Assembly: GCF_013415105.1 (NCBI RefSeq)
Contig: NZ_JACCDF010000019.1
Coordinates: 1 to 61,105 of the forward strand
Length of the DNA: 61,105 nt
Reading direction: 5' to 3'
Source of the DNA: Vreelandella salicampi
Lineage (GTDB): Bacteria > Pseudomonadota > Gammaproteobacteria > Pseudomonadales > Halomonadaceae
In this document: positions 52,601-60,988 of the stretch, piece after piece
Position numbering within the stretch: the stretch's first letter is position 1
How the letters are laid out: every line of letters begins with the position of its first letter
Notes under the pieces: generated by a model
Databases searched by the model: none
Told to the model about the DNA's origin: nothing
The model's input: only the letters and a program-made list of their open reading frames with translations
Made by a program: the position numbers and the translations under genes

Positions 52601-54734
52601 CGGGAGCCACCGCGACGGCACTGCCGTTCTCGGTGAAGCTCTGGTTGGCGATGTCGTCGCCTGAGCCGTTGTTCCCACCCGCGCTTCCGTCCAGGTCTAC
52701 GACAGGCGCACTATTGGCGGTCTGGAAGTTGAACGTGGTGGTGTCGGACACGCTAGCCACGTTATTGCCAGCCGTGTCATGGAATATCGTGCCGTCCCAC
52801 TGCACGGCAACATTGGTGCCGCCGGGCAAAACTACGCTGGGATCAATGGTGATGGTGGTAGTGCCCCAGCCGGAGATCTGGGCGTCGTTGGCGGCGATGG
52901 TGGCCACCGTCGCGCTGTCGGTGACGTTATACAGCGTGACGTTGCCCGTTCCCTGCAGCACCGCTTCATCGAAGGTGAGGGTGATGTTGTCGGCGCCGTT
53001 GACGTCGGTCGCCTCGTCAGCAGGGGTGGAGCTGCTCCAGGTTGGCGCCGAGGTGTCGACATTCACTGATATAGGGGCGGAAGCGGCACTTTTGTTGCCC
53101 GAAGCATCACTCTGGCGCACGATAACGCTCTTGGCACCGTCTTCTTGAAGAGTGAAACTGGTGCCGTTTCCGGTGCTCCATGTCTCACCGTCATCGGTGC
53201 TGTATTCCCAAGTAGCGCCATCTACCAGGCCAGAGACATTGACCTGGCCATTGTTGGTCACTCCATCATTGTCACTGACACCGCTGTCGCCTTCCAGTGC
53301 CAGAGCCGGCGCATCGGGTACGGTGGTATTGATAGCGTAATTATTGGAGTTGGTGGTTCCGGAGCCAACATTCCCCGCCAAGTCGGAAACGCCATCCAAT
53401 ACAACCGCGATTACGTTAGTGTCATCATTGATGTTGGAGATTGGCGTTAGCGTTGCCGTCCAGGTTTTGCCACCATCCGCTGTCTCTACAGCACTGAGCA
53501 TGCCGTTTGCCACCGTAAGGTTGGCATTGGAGAAACCCTGAACCGCTTCGTTGAAGGTGAAGGTAACCTCCGATGTTTCGTCCGCTATCAAGCTGGTATC
53601 AGCTACATCGATCGTCACAGTGGGCGGCGTTGTGTCCTCTTGAACTGGATCGCTGAAATCAATCGTATCGAGCAAGAGCTCGACCATCCCCATCATCATG
53701 CCGGAATCAGAAACCGTGAATCTGACGGTATCAATGTTGGTCCAGGCGCTCCCGAAGTTTAGCGCGCCACCAGCATACATTCCTGAATCCTGATCAGACT
53801 TCGTATAGGTTATTGCACTCGCCGCGTCAGGCCCATAGGTACCGGTACTTGCCAGATCAACTTCAACCGAAACGACTTCGCTGCCTTTAGCCCATCCAGA
53901 TACTTCGTAACTGCTTGAGTATGAAAATTGATAATACCCAGCCGCCAACTGGTTTAAGGTAAAGAGCGACTTGGCATCAGGACCATCACCATCCGGATCA
54001 ACCGAGGAAAATTCAACATAGTTACCCATATCGACAAACAAATATGCGGCATTACCTGTTGTGAAGCCAGTAGGCTCATCGATAATGCGGATTTCAGCCA
54101 TCATAGAGCCCGGACTCGCCGAAAAACTTAACCCCTCAGACCCACCGACCGTATAAGGCATGTAATAATGCATATAAGGGAGCATGCCTGAAAAGGCTTG
54201 ATCGACAGGAGCAGCCAGCACGTTGTCGTACTCCATTCCTAGCAGGGACTGGGTTTTTATCTCACCCACCTGCTGCTCCAGAACCCAATTGCCACCTTTA
54301 TCATTAGCACCCGTGAGGTCGCTGGAAGCGGCAATATCAGCGCCGGTGATTTGGGAAAGTTTGCCGATAAAATCCAAACCAGTTTGATCGGCAGCGACAT
54401 TACAGCCATACAGCAAGATATCGCCGTCTTCAGTCAGGCTCTGGCCGATTTTCGCCAGTGCTTCAGAATAGCCGGGTAAGGTATCGTTATTCAGGCTGGC
54501 GGTGCCGAGTTGCACTTCACCTTGGCTGCCGTGGGAGAGGATATGGATGGCGCCATAACCTTCACGGCCCGCCGCCCATTCTGCCATCTGCACAAGGCCG
54601 TCGCGGGTGGAGTCCAGGATCACGATCTCGTTTCCTTGGGGAACACCGTCGACAAGAGATTGCCAGTCATCAACACCTGTATCGATGAAAATGACTTCCT
54701 TGAAGTTACCATGTTGCAAAAGATCGCTCGCCAT
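48417..54734 (-). CDS. Giant RTX-type exoprotein 1 with DUF4347, Ig-like repeats and DUF4214
   Basis: This 2105-residue protein is a probable type I-secreted adhesin. In order: a DUF4347 domain (about 10-165, FIDTGVDDWQSLV...ILSHGSQGEVQLG, LLYGCNVAAD); an unrecognised domain to about 370; bacterial Ig-like and cadherin/VCBS-like modules to about 1225; five tandem 92-93-residue Ig-like repeats (about 1226-1688, DAPTGSVIITGTA type); and a C-terminal module from about 1700 with RTX nonamers (GPGDDELWGGGGDDTIG) and two DUF4214 units ending WDFIA. The module is shared with exoprotein 2. The ATG at 54734 follows GGAGG. It is divergent from a two-component system. No signal peptide. Confidence 0.9.
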   Translation of the reverse strand: MASDLLQHGNFKEVIFIDTGVDDWQSLVDGVPQGNEIVILDSTRDGLVQMAEWAAGREGYGAIHILSHGSQGEVQLGTASLNNDTLPGYSEALAKIGQSLTEDGDILLYGCNVAADQTGLDFIGKLSQITGADIAASSDLTGANDKGGNWVLEQQVGEIKTQSLLGMEYDNVLAAPVDQAFSGMLPYMHYYMPYTVGGSEGLSFSASPGSMMAEIRIIDEPTGFTTGNAAYLFVDMGNYVEFSSVDPDGDGPDAKSLFTLNQLAAGYYQFSYSSSYEVSGWAKGSEVVSVEVDLASTGTYGPDAASAITYTKSDQDSGMYAGGALNFGSAWTNIDTVRFTVSDSGMMMGMVELLLDTIDFSDPVQEDTTPPTVTIDVADTSLIADETSEVTFTFNEAVQGFSNANLTVANGMLSAVETADGGKTWTATLTPISNINDDTNVIAVVLDGVSDLAGNVGSGTTNSNNYAINTTVPDAPALALEGDSGVSDNDGVTNNGQVNVSGLVDGATWEYSTDDGETWSTGNGTSFTLQEDGAKSVIVRQSDASGNKSAASAPISVNVDTSAPTWSSSTPADEATDVNGADNITLTFDEAVLQGTGNVTLYNVTDSATVATIAANDAQISGWGTTTITIDPSVVLPGGTNVAVQWDGTIFHDTAGNNVASVSDTTTFNFQTANSAPVVDLDGSAGGNNGSGDDIANQSFTENGSAVAVAPDVTVSDAEGDTLSATVNITNAATGDSLSLSGTYGTISDANVTGSGAASITISGSHSAADIQAALRAITFSNTSDDPGDTARTVNFTVNDGHSVSAVRTSTIAVNTINDAPALTTPGTITLADTVSDDTFSDQTGQLSGSDPDSGDLTYGFNGAGASAALTEGGITYDLSVEGTYGTLYLEKATGQYLFRADAAAVNALNADASEDFTVSVSDGIAPAVTKTLTVDLAGANDAPTLDLNGSIGGTSNTATFASGGDPVEVTTADATLNDVDSGDQIESLTATLTTRPDGDGVESLLLNSTAGTAASDNALTVNYTEDTGMLSVTGAASASTYQTILRGIQYDNTDAAIDITISDRTVNVVVNDGTDDSLVASATVGVVTAPVVGLSATGGYREGDGGKLIATGATITEPDGDNLNQLVITLTNPQDGASESLQLSGRGHNDVVNGITVNYDSSTQITLTGTATAADYQTLLRELQYENASKAPSVTNRSISVQGTDVNGNPGATATLSLPVEPVNDAPTGTVTISGIAEEDKTLTASNDLADGDGLGSIGYQWLRDGSAIIGATGESYTLTQADVGAEISVRASYTDQQGTNESVTSAATATVANINDAPTGNVTITGASTQGETLNADTSGLADEDGLGSFSYQWLCNGVDISGATGITYTLTQSDVDAEISVRASYTDVQGTAEAVISSATVPVANVNDAPTGSVIITGTAEQNVTLTASNDLADIDGMGTISYQWLRDGVEVTGATGENYTLTQSDVDAEISVRASYTDVQGTVEAVTSSATVPVANVNDAPTGSVIITGTAEQSVTLTASNNLADIDGMGTVSYQWLRDGVEVTGATGENYTLTQSDVDAEISVRASYTDVQGTAEAVISSATVPVENVNDAPTGSVIITGTARQGETLTVSNTLADEDGLGTINYQWLRDDEAIEGATKETYTLGRADIRAEISVQARYTDGQGTAETVASLVTDPVIALPVSPSRPEPELEVDVMPLPDTPMGESAIRETFKNTSNETRSARLVENTGNNNVVTATLPGGMQLSSDGSRTATERDQALANLVASIEDKEPSNVSEQTQTAVNWLNTRPDGTQLDIRTLTFTSDIAANDPIVIRGETDNSTSGFQEAFVIDVTNLPGGTRLQLDNIDFASIKGAVSIEGGEGDNVVIGDNEAQVILLGPGDDELWGGGGDDTIGSMGGNDRLFGEQGNDLIYSDSGANVFHGGLDEDTVRYEGNRDEYVVSQQHAVITVYRHDKPEDADTLINIEQLVFADDQLTLGYDSILEEVTALYAQVLGRQGDVEGVQYWAQRQAEGLSKADMAQLFITSPEAGLRLDVQGDGIDTVLGTLYGSLLGREADAPGKAYWASELESGASLRDVVGGFMDSEEIRTHGMNATQWDFIA
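49678..51057 (-). repeat. Five tandem 276/279-bp repeats in exoprotein 1
   Basis: The GCGTCGTTGA-type unit boundary recurs at 49948, 50224, 50500, 50779 and 51055, giving spacings of 276, 276, 279 and 276 bases. Units two to four are close to identical over long stretches, including one run of over 60 bases. Each codes for an Ig-like domain. Such arrays expand and contract by slippage. Confidence 0.92.
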
Positions 54735-54893
54735 CACCCGCCTCCATATTCTTTTTTATTGCCCCCACGGTGAGAGCCGTTTAATCACATACTGCGTCGA
54801 CAACCTCTGCCACGGCAGGCAGTACCAGCTTCCTGCATTATCCATTACATTGGCTCGCACTTTTCACGCGATGTTACTAAGTAAATCGGACTA

Positions 54894-54922
54894 AGTAGAA
54901 ACAACCCGTCTGAGAGAGTCAA
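54894..54922 (-). promoter_or_regulatory. Promoter of exoprotein 1
   Basis: On the minus strand TTGACT (54922-54917), a 17-base spacer and TCTACT (54899-54894) form a good sigma-70 candidate about 160 bases before the ATG. The -10 box overlaps the second copy of a direct repeat ACTAAGTA (54876-54883 and 54890-54897), a possible regulator site. Confidence 0.5.
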
Positions 54923-54960
54923 AAGCATTTTTGTGACATTTGTTTGCATTTTCGGCGGAC

Positions 54961-54987
54961 TTGACGAAATAAGCGTGCACCTATAAT
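54961..54987 (+). promoter_or_regulatory. Promoter of the exoprotein-linked two-component system
   Basis: TTGACG (54961-54966) and a consensus TATAAT (54982-54987) lie 15 bases apart, about 90 bases before the kinase ATG. The short spacing suggests a need for activation. The rest of the 340-base divergent gap (54735-55074) shows only this promoter, the minus-strand one and the direct repeats. Confidence 0.5.
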
Positions 54988-55074
54988 TTACAGTGCTTAT
55001 TTAGACCTAAATATTACACAGTCGCCTGAAAGGCTGTCGGGTCGATAACAGCTCTTTTCTTGAATACGGTCCCG

Positions 55075-56439
55075 ATGGTGATACCCGAGCTTGATACCCG
55101 CACGCTTCTGGCGGTGCTGTGCATGACCCTGGCGCTTTCGTCCTTGGTACTGGCGCTGCTTTACCGCCTACACCGAGGCCTGCCTGGCCCTCGTGAATGG
55201 GTCATCGGCATGGTCGCCATCAGCGTTGGAGTGGGCTTGCTTTACGGACGCAACCTCATCCCATCGTTCTGGTCCATCGCGGTTGCCAACGCTTTGGTTC
55301 TGATCGGTCACGCCTTTTTGGTGGCTGGTATCCGACGTTTCTTCGGTCAGCCGGTTGGATGGTCCTTGCTGGCCACCATTGTGGTGGTGTTTTGCCTCCC
55401 TATCGTACTTTTCCATGATGCCCCCGACGCTATCGGGCTTCGCATCATCAGCATCAGCCTCGGGATGAGTCTCCTGGCACTTCTCGGCGCCTGGACTCTC
55501 AAGCGTGAAAGCCGCCTCCAGCTTAATGCGCTTCAGGCAGTGGCGGTGTTGCTTACCCTGCATGGGGTTATCAACCTGGCACGTGCAACCCAACACTTGT
55601 TACAGCCGGTATTGGCCACCGACATAATGCAGCTCGGCCCCAGCACGAGCACCTTCTTCGTCTGGGGGATTCTCTTTTTCTTCGGCATGACCGCGGGGCT
55701 ATCGGTCATGGTGACGGAGCGGCTGCGTGACATGCTGCGGGAGCGCCTCGACAAGGAGAACGCCGCCCGTTGCGCGGCGGAAGCCACACTCCAGGAGCAA
55801 CTCAACTTCCTGACCATGGTTTCGCACGAATTTCGCACTCCACTGGGCATCATGGCGGCGTCGGCGGATCTCATTGCCTGCAACTTACCGGCGGACGATC
55901 AGGAATCGGCCGAGGAACTGGACCGCATCCACCGCGCATCGCGGCGATTGAGTAATCTAGTCGAGGGGTGCCTGGCCGATGACTGGCTAGAAAGCGTTTC
56001 TCAGAGCCGCCGTTCGGGCGAGCTCAACGTCACTACCGTGCTGGCCGAACTTGCCTCGGAGTACAACGTGACTCTGCATGCAGACGCGGAGCCGATCTGG
56101 GTGGATGCCGACCCCTACCTGCTGCCCATCGCCTTTTCCGCCCTGCTGGACAATGCCTGCAAATACGCCCTTACACACGAAGGGGTGGCGCTGTCATGCC
56201 GCCAGAAAGGTAATCATGTTGAGGTGGCCGTACGCGACGATGGACCGGGCATTGACCCCGCCGATGTGTCACGGCTGTTCCAGAAGTTTTATCGTGCGCG
56301 CCGCACCCAGCATAAACCGGGTGCGGGCCTCGGCTTACACTTAGTTCAGCGCATCGTCACCCTGCACAACGGGAGCATTAGCTTGGACCAGACCCATGGC
56401 ACAGTATTTTGCGTCTCACTACCCATGCTCAAGACTTGA
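55075..56439 (+). CDS. Membrane sensor histidine kinase next to the exoproteins
   Basis: This 454-residue kinase has a membrane-embedded sensor region of about seven spans (residues 10-220) with little periplasmic sequence, then a short coiled coil, a HisKA domain with His251 in LTMVSHEFRTPLGIM, and an ATPase domain (LLDNACKYAL, DDGPGIDPADV, GAGLGLHLVQ). The signal is probably sensed within the membrane. I use ATG 55075; a TTG at 55060 is also open and neither has a strong ribosome-binding site. It faces away from exoprotein 1 and most likely regulates it. Confidence 0.88.
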   Translation: MVIPELDTRTLLAVLCMTLALSSLVLALLYRLHRGLPGPREWVIGMVAISVGVGLLYGRNLIPSFWSIAVANALVLIGHAFLVAGIRRFFGQPVGWSLLATIVVVFCLPIVLFHDAPDAIGLRIISISLGMSLLALLGAWTLKRESRLQLNALQAVAVLLTLHGVINLARATQHLLQPVLATDIMQLGPSTSTFFVWGILFFFGMTAGLSVMVTERLRDMLRERLDKENAARCAAEATLQEQLNFLTMVSHEFRTPLGIMAASADLIACNLPADDQESAEELDRIHRASRRLSNLVEGCLADDWLESVSQSRRSGELNVTTVLAELASEYNVTLHADAEPIWVDADPYLLPIAFSALLDNACKYALTHEGVALSCRQKGNHVEVAVRDDGPGIDPADVSRLFQKFYRARRTQHKPGAGLGLHLVQRIVTLHNGSISLDQTHGTVFCVSLPMLKT

Positions 56440-56451
56440 GTGGAGAATTCG

Positions 56452-57219
56452 ATGACCTTGATACGCATCGCCCTTGTGGATGATGAACCGGATTTCCGCC
56501 AACCTGTTGCTCGCTACCTGCACAAACGGGGGATGACGGTCTTTGAAGCCGGTTCGATCGAGGCATTGCGTGGCATGCTTTCCGACATCTCCCCGAACAT
56601 CATACTGCTCGATGTGGGCCTTCCCGGTGAAAGCGGAATGGACGCGATTAAAAGCCTGCGCGAAGAAAGTAACGCCGGTGTCATCATGGTGACAGCTCAC
56701 GGGGGGCTCGAAGCGCGTATCGAAGGCCTCGGGCGTGGCGCCGACAGTTATCTTTGCAAACCCGTGAGCATGCGCGAACTGGAGGCGGTGGTGCTCAGCT
56801 TGTGGCGGCGGATCCGCAACAGCGACACCGTAGCGACGGCTGCTGAAACAACAAAAGCCCAGCCAGCGGAAGAATGGAACTTCGACGTCGAAGCATGGGT
56901 ACTGATCTCGCCGGATGGAGAAGCCGTCCGGCTGTCCGCGGCTGAGTATGGCGTTCTGCTTCAGCTGACGGCGACACCCGGCGAGCCCGTATCACGCGAT
57001 CACCTATTTGTCGCCTTGAAGAAGCCGCAGAGCGGGCCGGATGACCGCAGTCTTGATGTCCTGGTTTCCCGACTTCGGCGCAAGTTCTCGACCTCTGCCT
57101 TCAAGCTTCCAATCCAGTCGGTCAGAGGTGTGGGCTACGTGTTTCCTGGGCCGGTCTCTCGACGTAGCCCGGTCACACAAGACGCAATAACACCTCCCGC
57201 CGGTCGCCAAAAAAGCTAG
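56452..57219 (+). CDS. OmpR-family response regulator next to the exoproteins
   Basis: This 255-residue regulator has a receiver domain with Asp54 (NIILLDVGLPGESG), acidic pocket Asp10-Asp11-Glu12 and Lys in YLCKPVSMREL, an extended linker (about 118-145), and a winged-helix domain with LVSRLRRKF and IQSVRGVGYVFPG. The ATG at 56452 follows TGGAG and lies 12 bases after the kinase stop. A 25-residue tail after the winged helix is unusual. No terminator is obvious behind it. Confidence 0.9.
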   Translation: MTLIRIALVDDEPDFRQPVARYLHKRGMTVFEAGSIEALRGMLSDISPNIILLDVGLPGESGMDAIKSLREESNAGVIMVTAHGGLEARIEGLGRGADSYLCKPVSMRELEAVVLSLWRRIRNSDTVATAAETTKAQPAEEWNFDVEAWVLISPDGEAVRLSAAEYGVLLQLTATPGEPVSRDHLFVALKKPQSGPDDRSLDVLVSRLRRKFSTSAFKLPIQSVRGVGYVFPGPVSRRSPVTQDAITPPAGRQKS

Positions 57220-57277
57220 GAGAAACCATTCGACCTCCTGCAGGACGTAGTGCCCGCATTCGGCGGCCAAGGATTGT

Positions 57278-57547
57278 TCAGGGAAGCAGACCTGCTTGAG
57301 AAACCGCACCAAACGCTGCTTGGGCCTGGCCCACGACACGCAACAGCTCTACTAGATAGACACGTTTCGACAGAAAGCCCACCTCACCCACCCAGCGAGG
57401 CATGTGCCCACTGAGGTAAGTAGGAGGCATCATCGACCGGATGGTAACCAATGACTCATACTGAAGAGCCCATGATTGAGTTGCAGGGCAGAGGAATAAA
57501 CCTGCAAGCGAAAGTGCTGCAAGGCCCGTTTGCCCTAGGAAGATCAT
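57278..57547 (-). CDS. Small open reading frame with signal-peptide-like start
   Basis: This 89-codon frame begins MIFLGQTGLAALSLAGLF, a hydrophobic stretch that would pass as a signal peptide ending near CPATQSWA. The remainder (YESLVTIRSMMPPTYLSGHMP...) is not recognised. AAGGG precedes the ATG closely. It may be a real small secreted protein or a fragment. The stretch 57220-57277 holds nothing else. Confidence 0.3.
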   Translation of the reverse strand: MIFLGQTGLAALSLAGLFLCPATQSWALQYESLVTIRSMMPPTYLSGHMPRWVGEVGFLSKRVYLVELLRVVGQAQAAFGAVSQAGLLP

Positions 57548-57583
57548 CCCTTGTTCATTGCGGATAACTAGATAGCGCCAGGC

Positions 57584-57690
57584 TCAGTGCATCTCTTTCT
57601 TGGGTAGCTCTTCAGAAAGCGCCCGCGCATACGCGGTACGCGCAGCCTGAAAAATCGCCAGCTGCTTGAGCTTTTCGATCTCTGCATCGG
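57584..57690 (-). pseudogene. DUF6447 remnant after exoprotein 2
   Basis: On the minus strand the frame LADAEIEKLKQLAIFQAARTAY continues to SEELPKKEMH and a stop, matching the C-terminal half of the intact DUF6447 protein almost residue for residue. The N-terminal half with the start codon is absent; in its place stands the exoprotein tail and hairpin. Confidence 0.8.
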
Positions 57691-57693
57691 CCA

Positions 57694-57717
57694 GGCGCCA
57701 TGTAAAATCATGGCGCC
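57694..57717 (-). terminator. Hairpin after exoprotein 2
   Basis: GGCGCCATG / CATGGCGCC arms with loop TAAAAT, 9 bases after the stop codon, differ from the hairpin after exoprotein 1 by one loop base. Confidence 0.55.
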
Positions 57718-57725
57718 TTGATCCC

Positions 57726-58955
57726 TTAAGCGATGAAATCCCACTGCGTGGTGTTCAGGTCGTGGGTGCGCATCTCTTCGGCCGCCATGAAGCCGCCTAC
57801 CACGTGGTGCAGCGAGACCCCACTTTCCATTTGGCTCGCCCAATAGGCCTTGCCCGACGCATCTGCATCACGTCCAAGCAATGAAGCGTAGAGCGTGTCC
57901 ACCACGCTGTCGATACCGGCGCTCTGCATATCTAGGGATTGACCGGCTTCCGGCGACGTCATGAACAACAGTGCCATCTCGCTCTTGCTCAGACCAGCCG
58001 CATGTTGCTGCGCCCAGTACTGAATACCGTCCACATCGGCCTGGCGGCCCAACACCTGATCGTAAAGCCCGGTGATCCATGTCAGGTCGTCGTCATAGGT
58101 GATGTTTTCTTCTCCGTCGGCAAAGACCAGACTTTCCACATTGACCAAGGTGTCAATATCGCTTGCGTCTTCCTTGTTTTGTACTGTGATGACGCTGTGA
58201 TCTTGAGTGATCAGGTATTCATCGCGGTTACCTTCATAACGCGCCACGTCCGTGTCGCTGCCACCGTGTAGCAAGTCAGCACCGGCACCGCCGAACAGCT
58301 CATCGTCGCCGCTGTCGCCAAAGAGCCGGTCATCGCCGTCCTCAGAGCCAACGGTATCGTCGCCACCGCCGCCGTAGAGTTCGTCATCACCCTCACCGAG
58401 TACAATAGTCTGCGCGGCATCATCCGCGACAATAACGTTATTCCCCTCACCACCCGTAATAGAAGTGGCGCCGACAACACTGGCGAATTCGATGTTATCA
58501 AGCTGAAGTAGATTCCCTTCAGGCAGTCCAGTGGTATCAATAACAAACGCTTCCTGATGGCCGCTGCTTCCCGCACCGCCATCAGCATTACCCATAATCT
58601 GAATAGGTGTACCGGTTGAAGCACTCCGATTGTCATTTAATACCAACGTTCGGATATCAAGCAATGAGCCATCAGGACGGTTTGAGAGCCAGTCAGTGGC
58701 CACGCTACTTTGATCATCCAAGTTGCCCGGTTGCTTGGCATCGATGCTGCCAATCAAATCGGCAATCGCCTGCTGAGCATTGACCGCACTACGTGCCCCC
58801 TGATTGACCAGGCTGGTGCCACCAGGCAGTGTCACCGTGACTTCGTTGTCATTTCCGGTATTCTCAACCAGCTTGGCGGTGCCGCTGCGGCTACCGGTAG
58901 TGGAAATCGTCTCGCTTACCGAAGGACGACCAGACGGCGTATCCGGCAATGAGTC
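57726..58955 (-). repeat. Shared exoprotein C-terminal module, copy 2
   Basis: The last 400 or so codons of exoprotein 2, from LPDTPSGRPS to NTTQWDFIA, correspond to the module at 48417-49635. The order is a spacer domain (LVENTGNDNEV...VTLPGG), RTX nonamers (GEGDDELYGGGGDDTVG) and two DUF4214 units. Confidence 0.85.
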
Positions 58956-60902
58956 ATCCGAGGAGTTGGGTGTCACACGGATTGGTGATGGGGAACGTTC
59001 ATTGACGTTGGTCACCGTGACTTCTAACGACAAGGGCGTTTTGCCACCCTGGCCGTCATCCGCCGTCACCGTTACATCGTAGACGTTGTCCTCATCTTGG
59101 TCTTTAGGTGACTCGAAATTAGGGGCATCGACAAAGCTCAGAGCACCAGAGTCGGTGTCCAGTGTGAACAGTGACTGATCAGCACCGCCTGTAAGAGAAT
59201 AGGTAATCGTGCCTTTTTCTACATCAGTCGCCTCCAGTGTTGCGACTTCCTTGATATTTTCGGACGTGCTCAGCGTGTTGGATGTCGTGAAAACGGGAGC
59301 GTCATTTACTGCGTTGATCGTTGTCGAGAGTATTACTCCGGCGTCAGATACGGAAGAGGTGGCATCATCAGACGTGGTATCGAACGTTTCTCGGGTGTTC
59401 CCTTCAGTAAAGGTTATTGAACCGGCGCTATCTACCGCGTGTGCGGTCAACGAACCCGGTTTACCATTGTAATGCTCGACTGGATCAAAACGTAGCAGAG
59501 CGTCTGCTTCCAGCAACAGCGCCGAGTCCGCCCCAACACTCTCTAGATCAAACCAGTGAGCCCCCGCATCAGTGGAATACTGCCAATGTCCTTCTGACTC
59601 CTGACTGGTATCGTCGGTAACAGCAATTCCCGCGAGGGTATCTTTCGGCTCGTAAGTGGCGTCCACATCACTGAACAGTGATCCAAACAAGGCGCTTACG
59701 GCCTCGCCTGCGGGTGTACTGTCCTCATCAACTGCATCAAGTGTCGCATCGCCTGTGAATGAGGGTGCATCGTTCAGCTGGGTGGTATCGAGCGACATCG
59801 TCGCTGACGTTTCATTGTTCTCCGCATCCTTGGCGCTGACGGTCAGCGTCCTGGAAGGCACGGTATCCTCTGCTGTGCTGGCAAAGGTCACTTTCTGCGC
59901 GATGGCACTAACGGTTGATTCGCTAGTGACCTCGCCAGAGATCAAGCGGACAGCATCAATGTAAAGCGAAGCTCCCACGCCTTTACCGCCCGTTTGGTCA
60001 TAAGTGCCACTGACGAATTCGAAGGCATAGGTACCCGCCGAGGACAGTTCGATGCTTTCGGTGGTCCAGTCACGAGAGTCTCCACGCTCAGAAAACAGCT
60101 TGGTGCGTGAGTCATCGCCACCGCCATAGGCACCATCGGCTCCCAGGTCTACCAAATAACCAAAGACATCATAAGAATCACCGCCGTTTTGCGCCGACCA
60201 ATCGAAGGCAATAGAAGCGCCCGCATTTTCTACCGTGAACGGATCGCTCACCACATAGGGGCCAAACCAGGACCCATAGCCATCAATAGCTTCCCCATCC
60301 ACCCGGGTAGGAGTCTGATTCGTAAAACTGATGCTTCCTCTGTTAGTCAAGTTCAAGGCATAGTCGCCATTATTGACAACCAACTGCTGAACTTCGTGAC
60401 GATAAGAAACAGACGCGCTATCAGCGACTGTAACGGCCGCGCCGGAGCCCGTGGTTGTGCCGTCATTGTAGTAATAGTCTGTTGTCTGGCCGCCAAGCGT
60501 CACTTTGTCGTATTCGCTTTCATAGACAGTCCAACCGGCGGTATCGCCAGACTCGAAGCTGCCATTGGTCAAAGGGGATGAGAAATTAATCTTCAGGTCC
60601 TGCCCATTCTGGCCATTCAGCGTGCTATCGATCACACCAATTTTGTCGCGCTCGGTGCCGTTTCCTAGATAGACATCGTCCCCATCGAACGAAATGGCAC
60701 CATCTACCTTCGGATCGCTGTCACTGACCAACGAGAAGGTATCACCCGAATCAGCATCCGAAAGCGAAAACTGTAGGGTTCCCCCTGTAAAATTTCCCGC
60801 CGGGCTACCGGACAGAGCAATATCGTTATCAACCGTGATGGGCGCCCCGCCCTCGGTGTAGCTACGTGACGCATCAAGGTTGTTGAAAGAAAAAGTGGCC
60901 AT
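57726..60902 (-). CDS. RTX-type exoprotein 2 with cadherin-like domain and DUF4214
   Basis: This 1058-residue protein is a second probable type I-secreted surface or extracellular protein. The N-terminal third holds a beta-rich domain (residues about 115-330, including NGSFESGDTAGWTVYES and IAFDWSAQNGGDSYDVFGYLVD, similar in style to PEP-CTERM/carbohydrate-binding-like modules). Then come a region DAPSFTGDATLDAVDEDSTP, a cadherin domain (about 525-640, ITYSLTGGADQSLFTLDTDSGAL) and the shared C-terminal module with RTX nonamers near 837-871 and DUF4214 units near 940-1037. Start ATG 60902 behind GAGGAAGCC. No signal peptide. Confidence 0.88.
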   Translation of the reverse strand: MATFSFNNLDASRSYTEGGAPITVDNDIALSGSPAGNFTGGTLQFSLSDADSGDTFSLVSDSDPKVDGAISFDGDDVYLGNGTERDKIGVIDSTLNGQNGQDLKINFSSPLTNGSFESGDTAGWTVYESEYDKVTLGGQTTDYYYNDGTTTGSGAAVTVADSASVSYRHEVQQLVVNNGDYALNLTNRGSISFTNQTPTRVDGEAIDGYGSWFGPYVVSDPFTVENAGASIAFDWSAQNGGDSYDVFGYLVDLGADGAYGGGDDSRTKLFSERGDSRDWTTESIELSSAGTYAFEFVSGTYDQTGGKGVGASLYIDAVRLISGEVTSESTVSAIAQKVTFASTAEDTVPSRTLTVSAKDAENNETSATMSLDTTQLNDAPSFTGDATLDAVDEDSTPAGEAVSALFGSLFSDVDATYEPKDTLAGIAVTDDTSQESEGHWQYSTDAGAHWFDLESVGADSALLLEADALLRFDPVEHYNGKPGSLTAHAVDSAGSITFTEGNTRETFDTTSDDATSSVSDAGVILSTTINAVNDAPVFTTSNTLSTSENIKEVATLEATDVEKGTITYSLTGGADQSLFTLDTDSGALSFVDAPNFESPKDQDEDNVYDVTVTADDGQGGKTPLSLEVTVTNVNERSPSPIRVTPNSSDDSLPDTPSGRPSVSETISTTGSRSGTAKLVENTGNDNEVTVTLPGGTSLVNQGARSAVNAQQAIADLIGSIDAKQPGNLDDQSSVATDWLSNRPDGSLLDIRTLVLNDNRSASTGTPIQIMGNADGGAGSSGHQEAFVIDTTGLPEGNLLQLDNIEFASVVGATSITGGEGNNVIVADDAAQTIVLGEGDDELYGGGGDDTVGSEDGDDRLFGDSGDDELFGGAGADLLHGGSDTDVARYEGNRDEYLITQDHSVITVQNKEDASDIDTLVNVESLVFADGEENITYDDDLTWITGLYDQVLGRQADVDGIQYWAQQHAAGLSKSEMALLFMTSPEAGQSLDMQSAGIDSVVDTLYASLLGRDADASGKAYWASQMESGVSLHHVVGGFMAAEEMRTHDLNTTQWDFIA

Positions 60903-60988
60903 GGCTTCCTCAAGTGTTTTTTGTTTCTATTTCCAGAATAGCTTTACATAAAGCTACCAAAAAGTACCAAAAAAACATAGCCTTCCTA

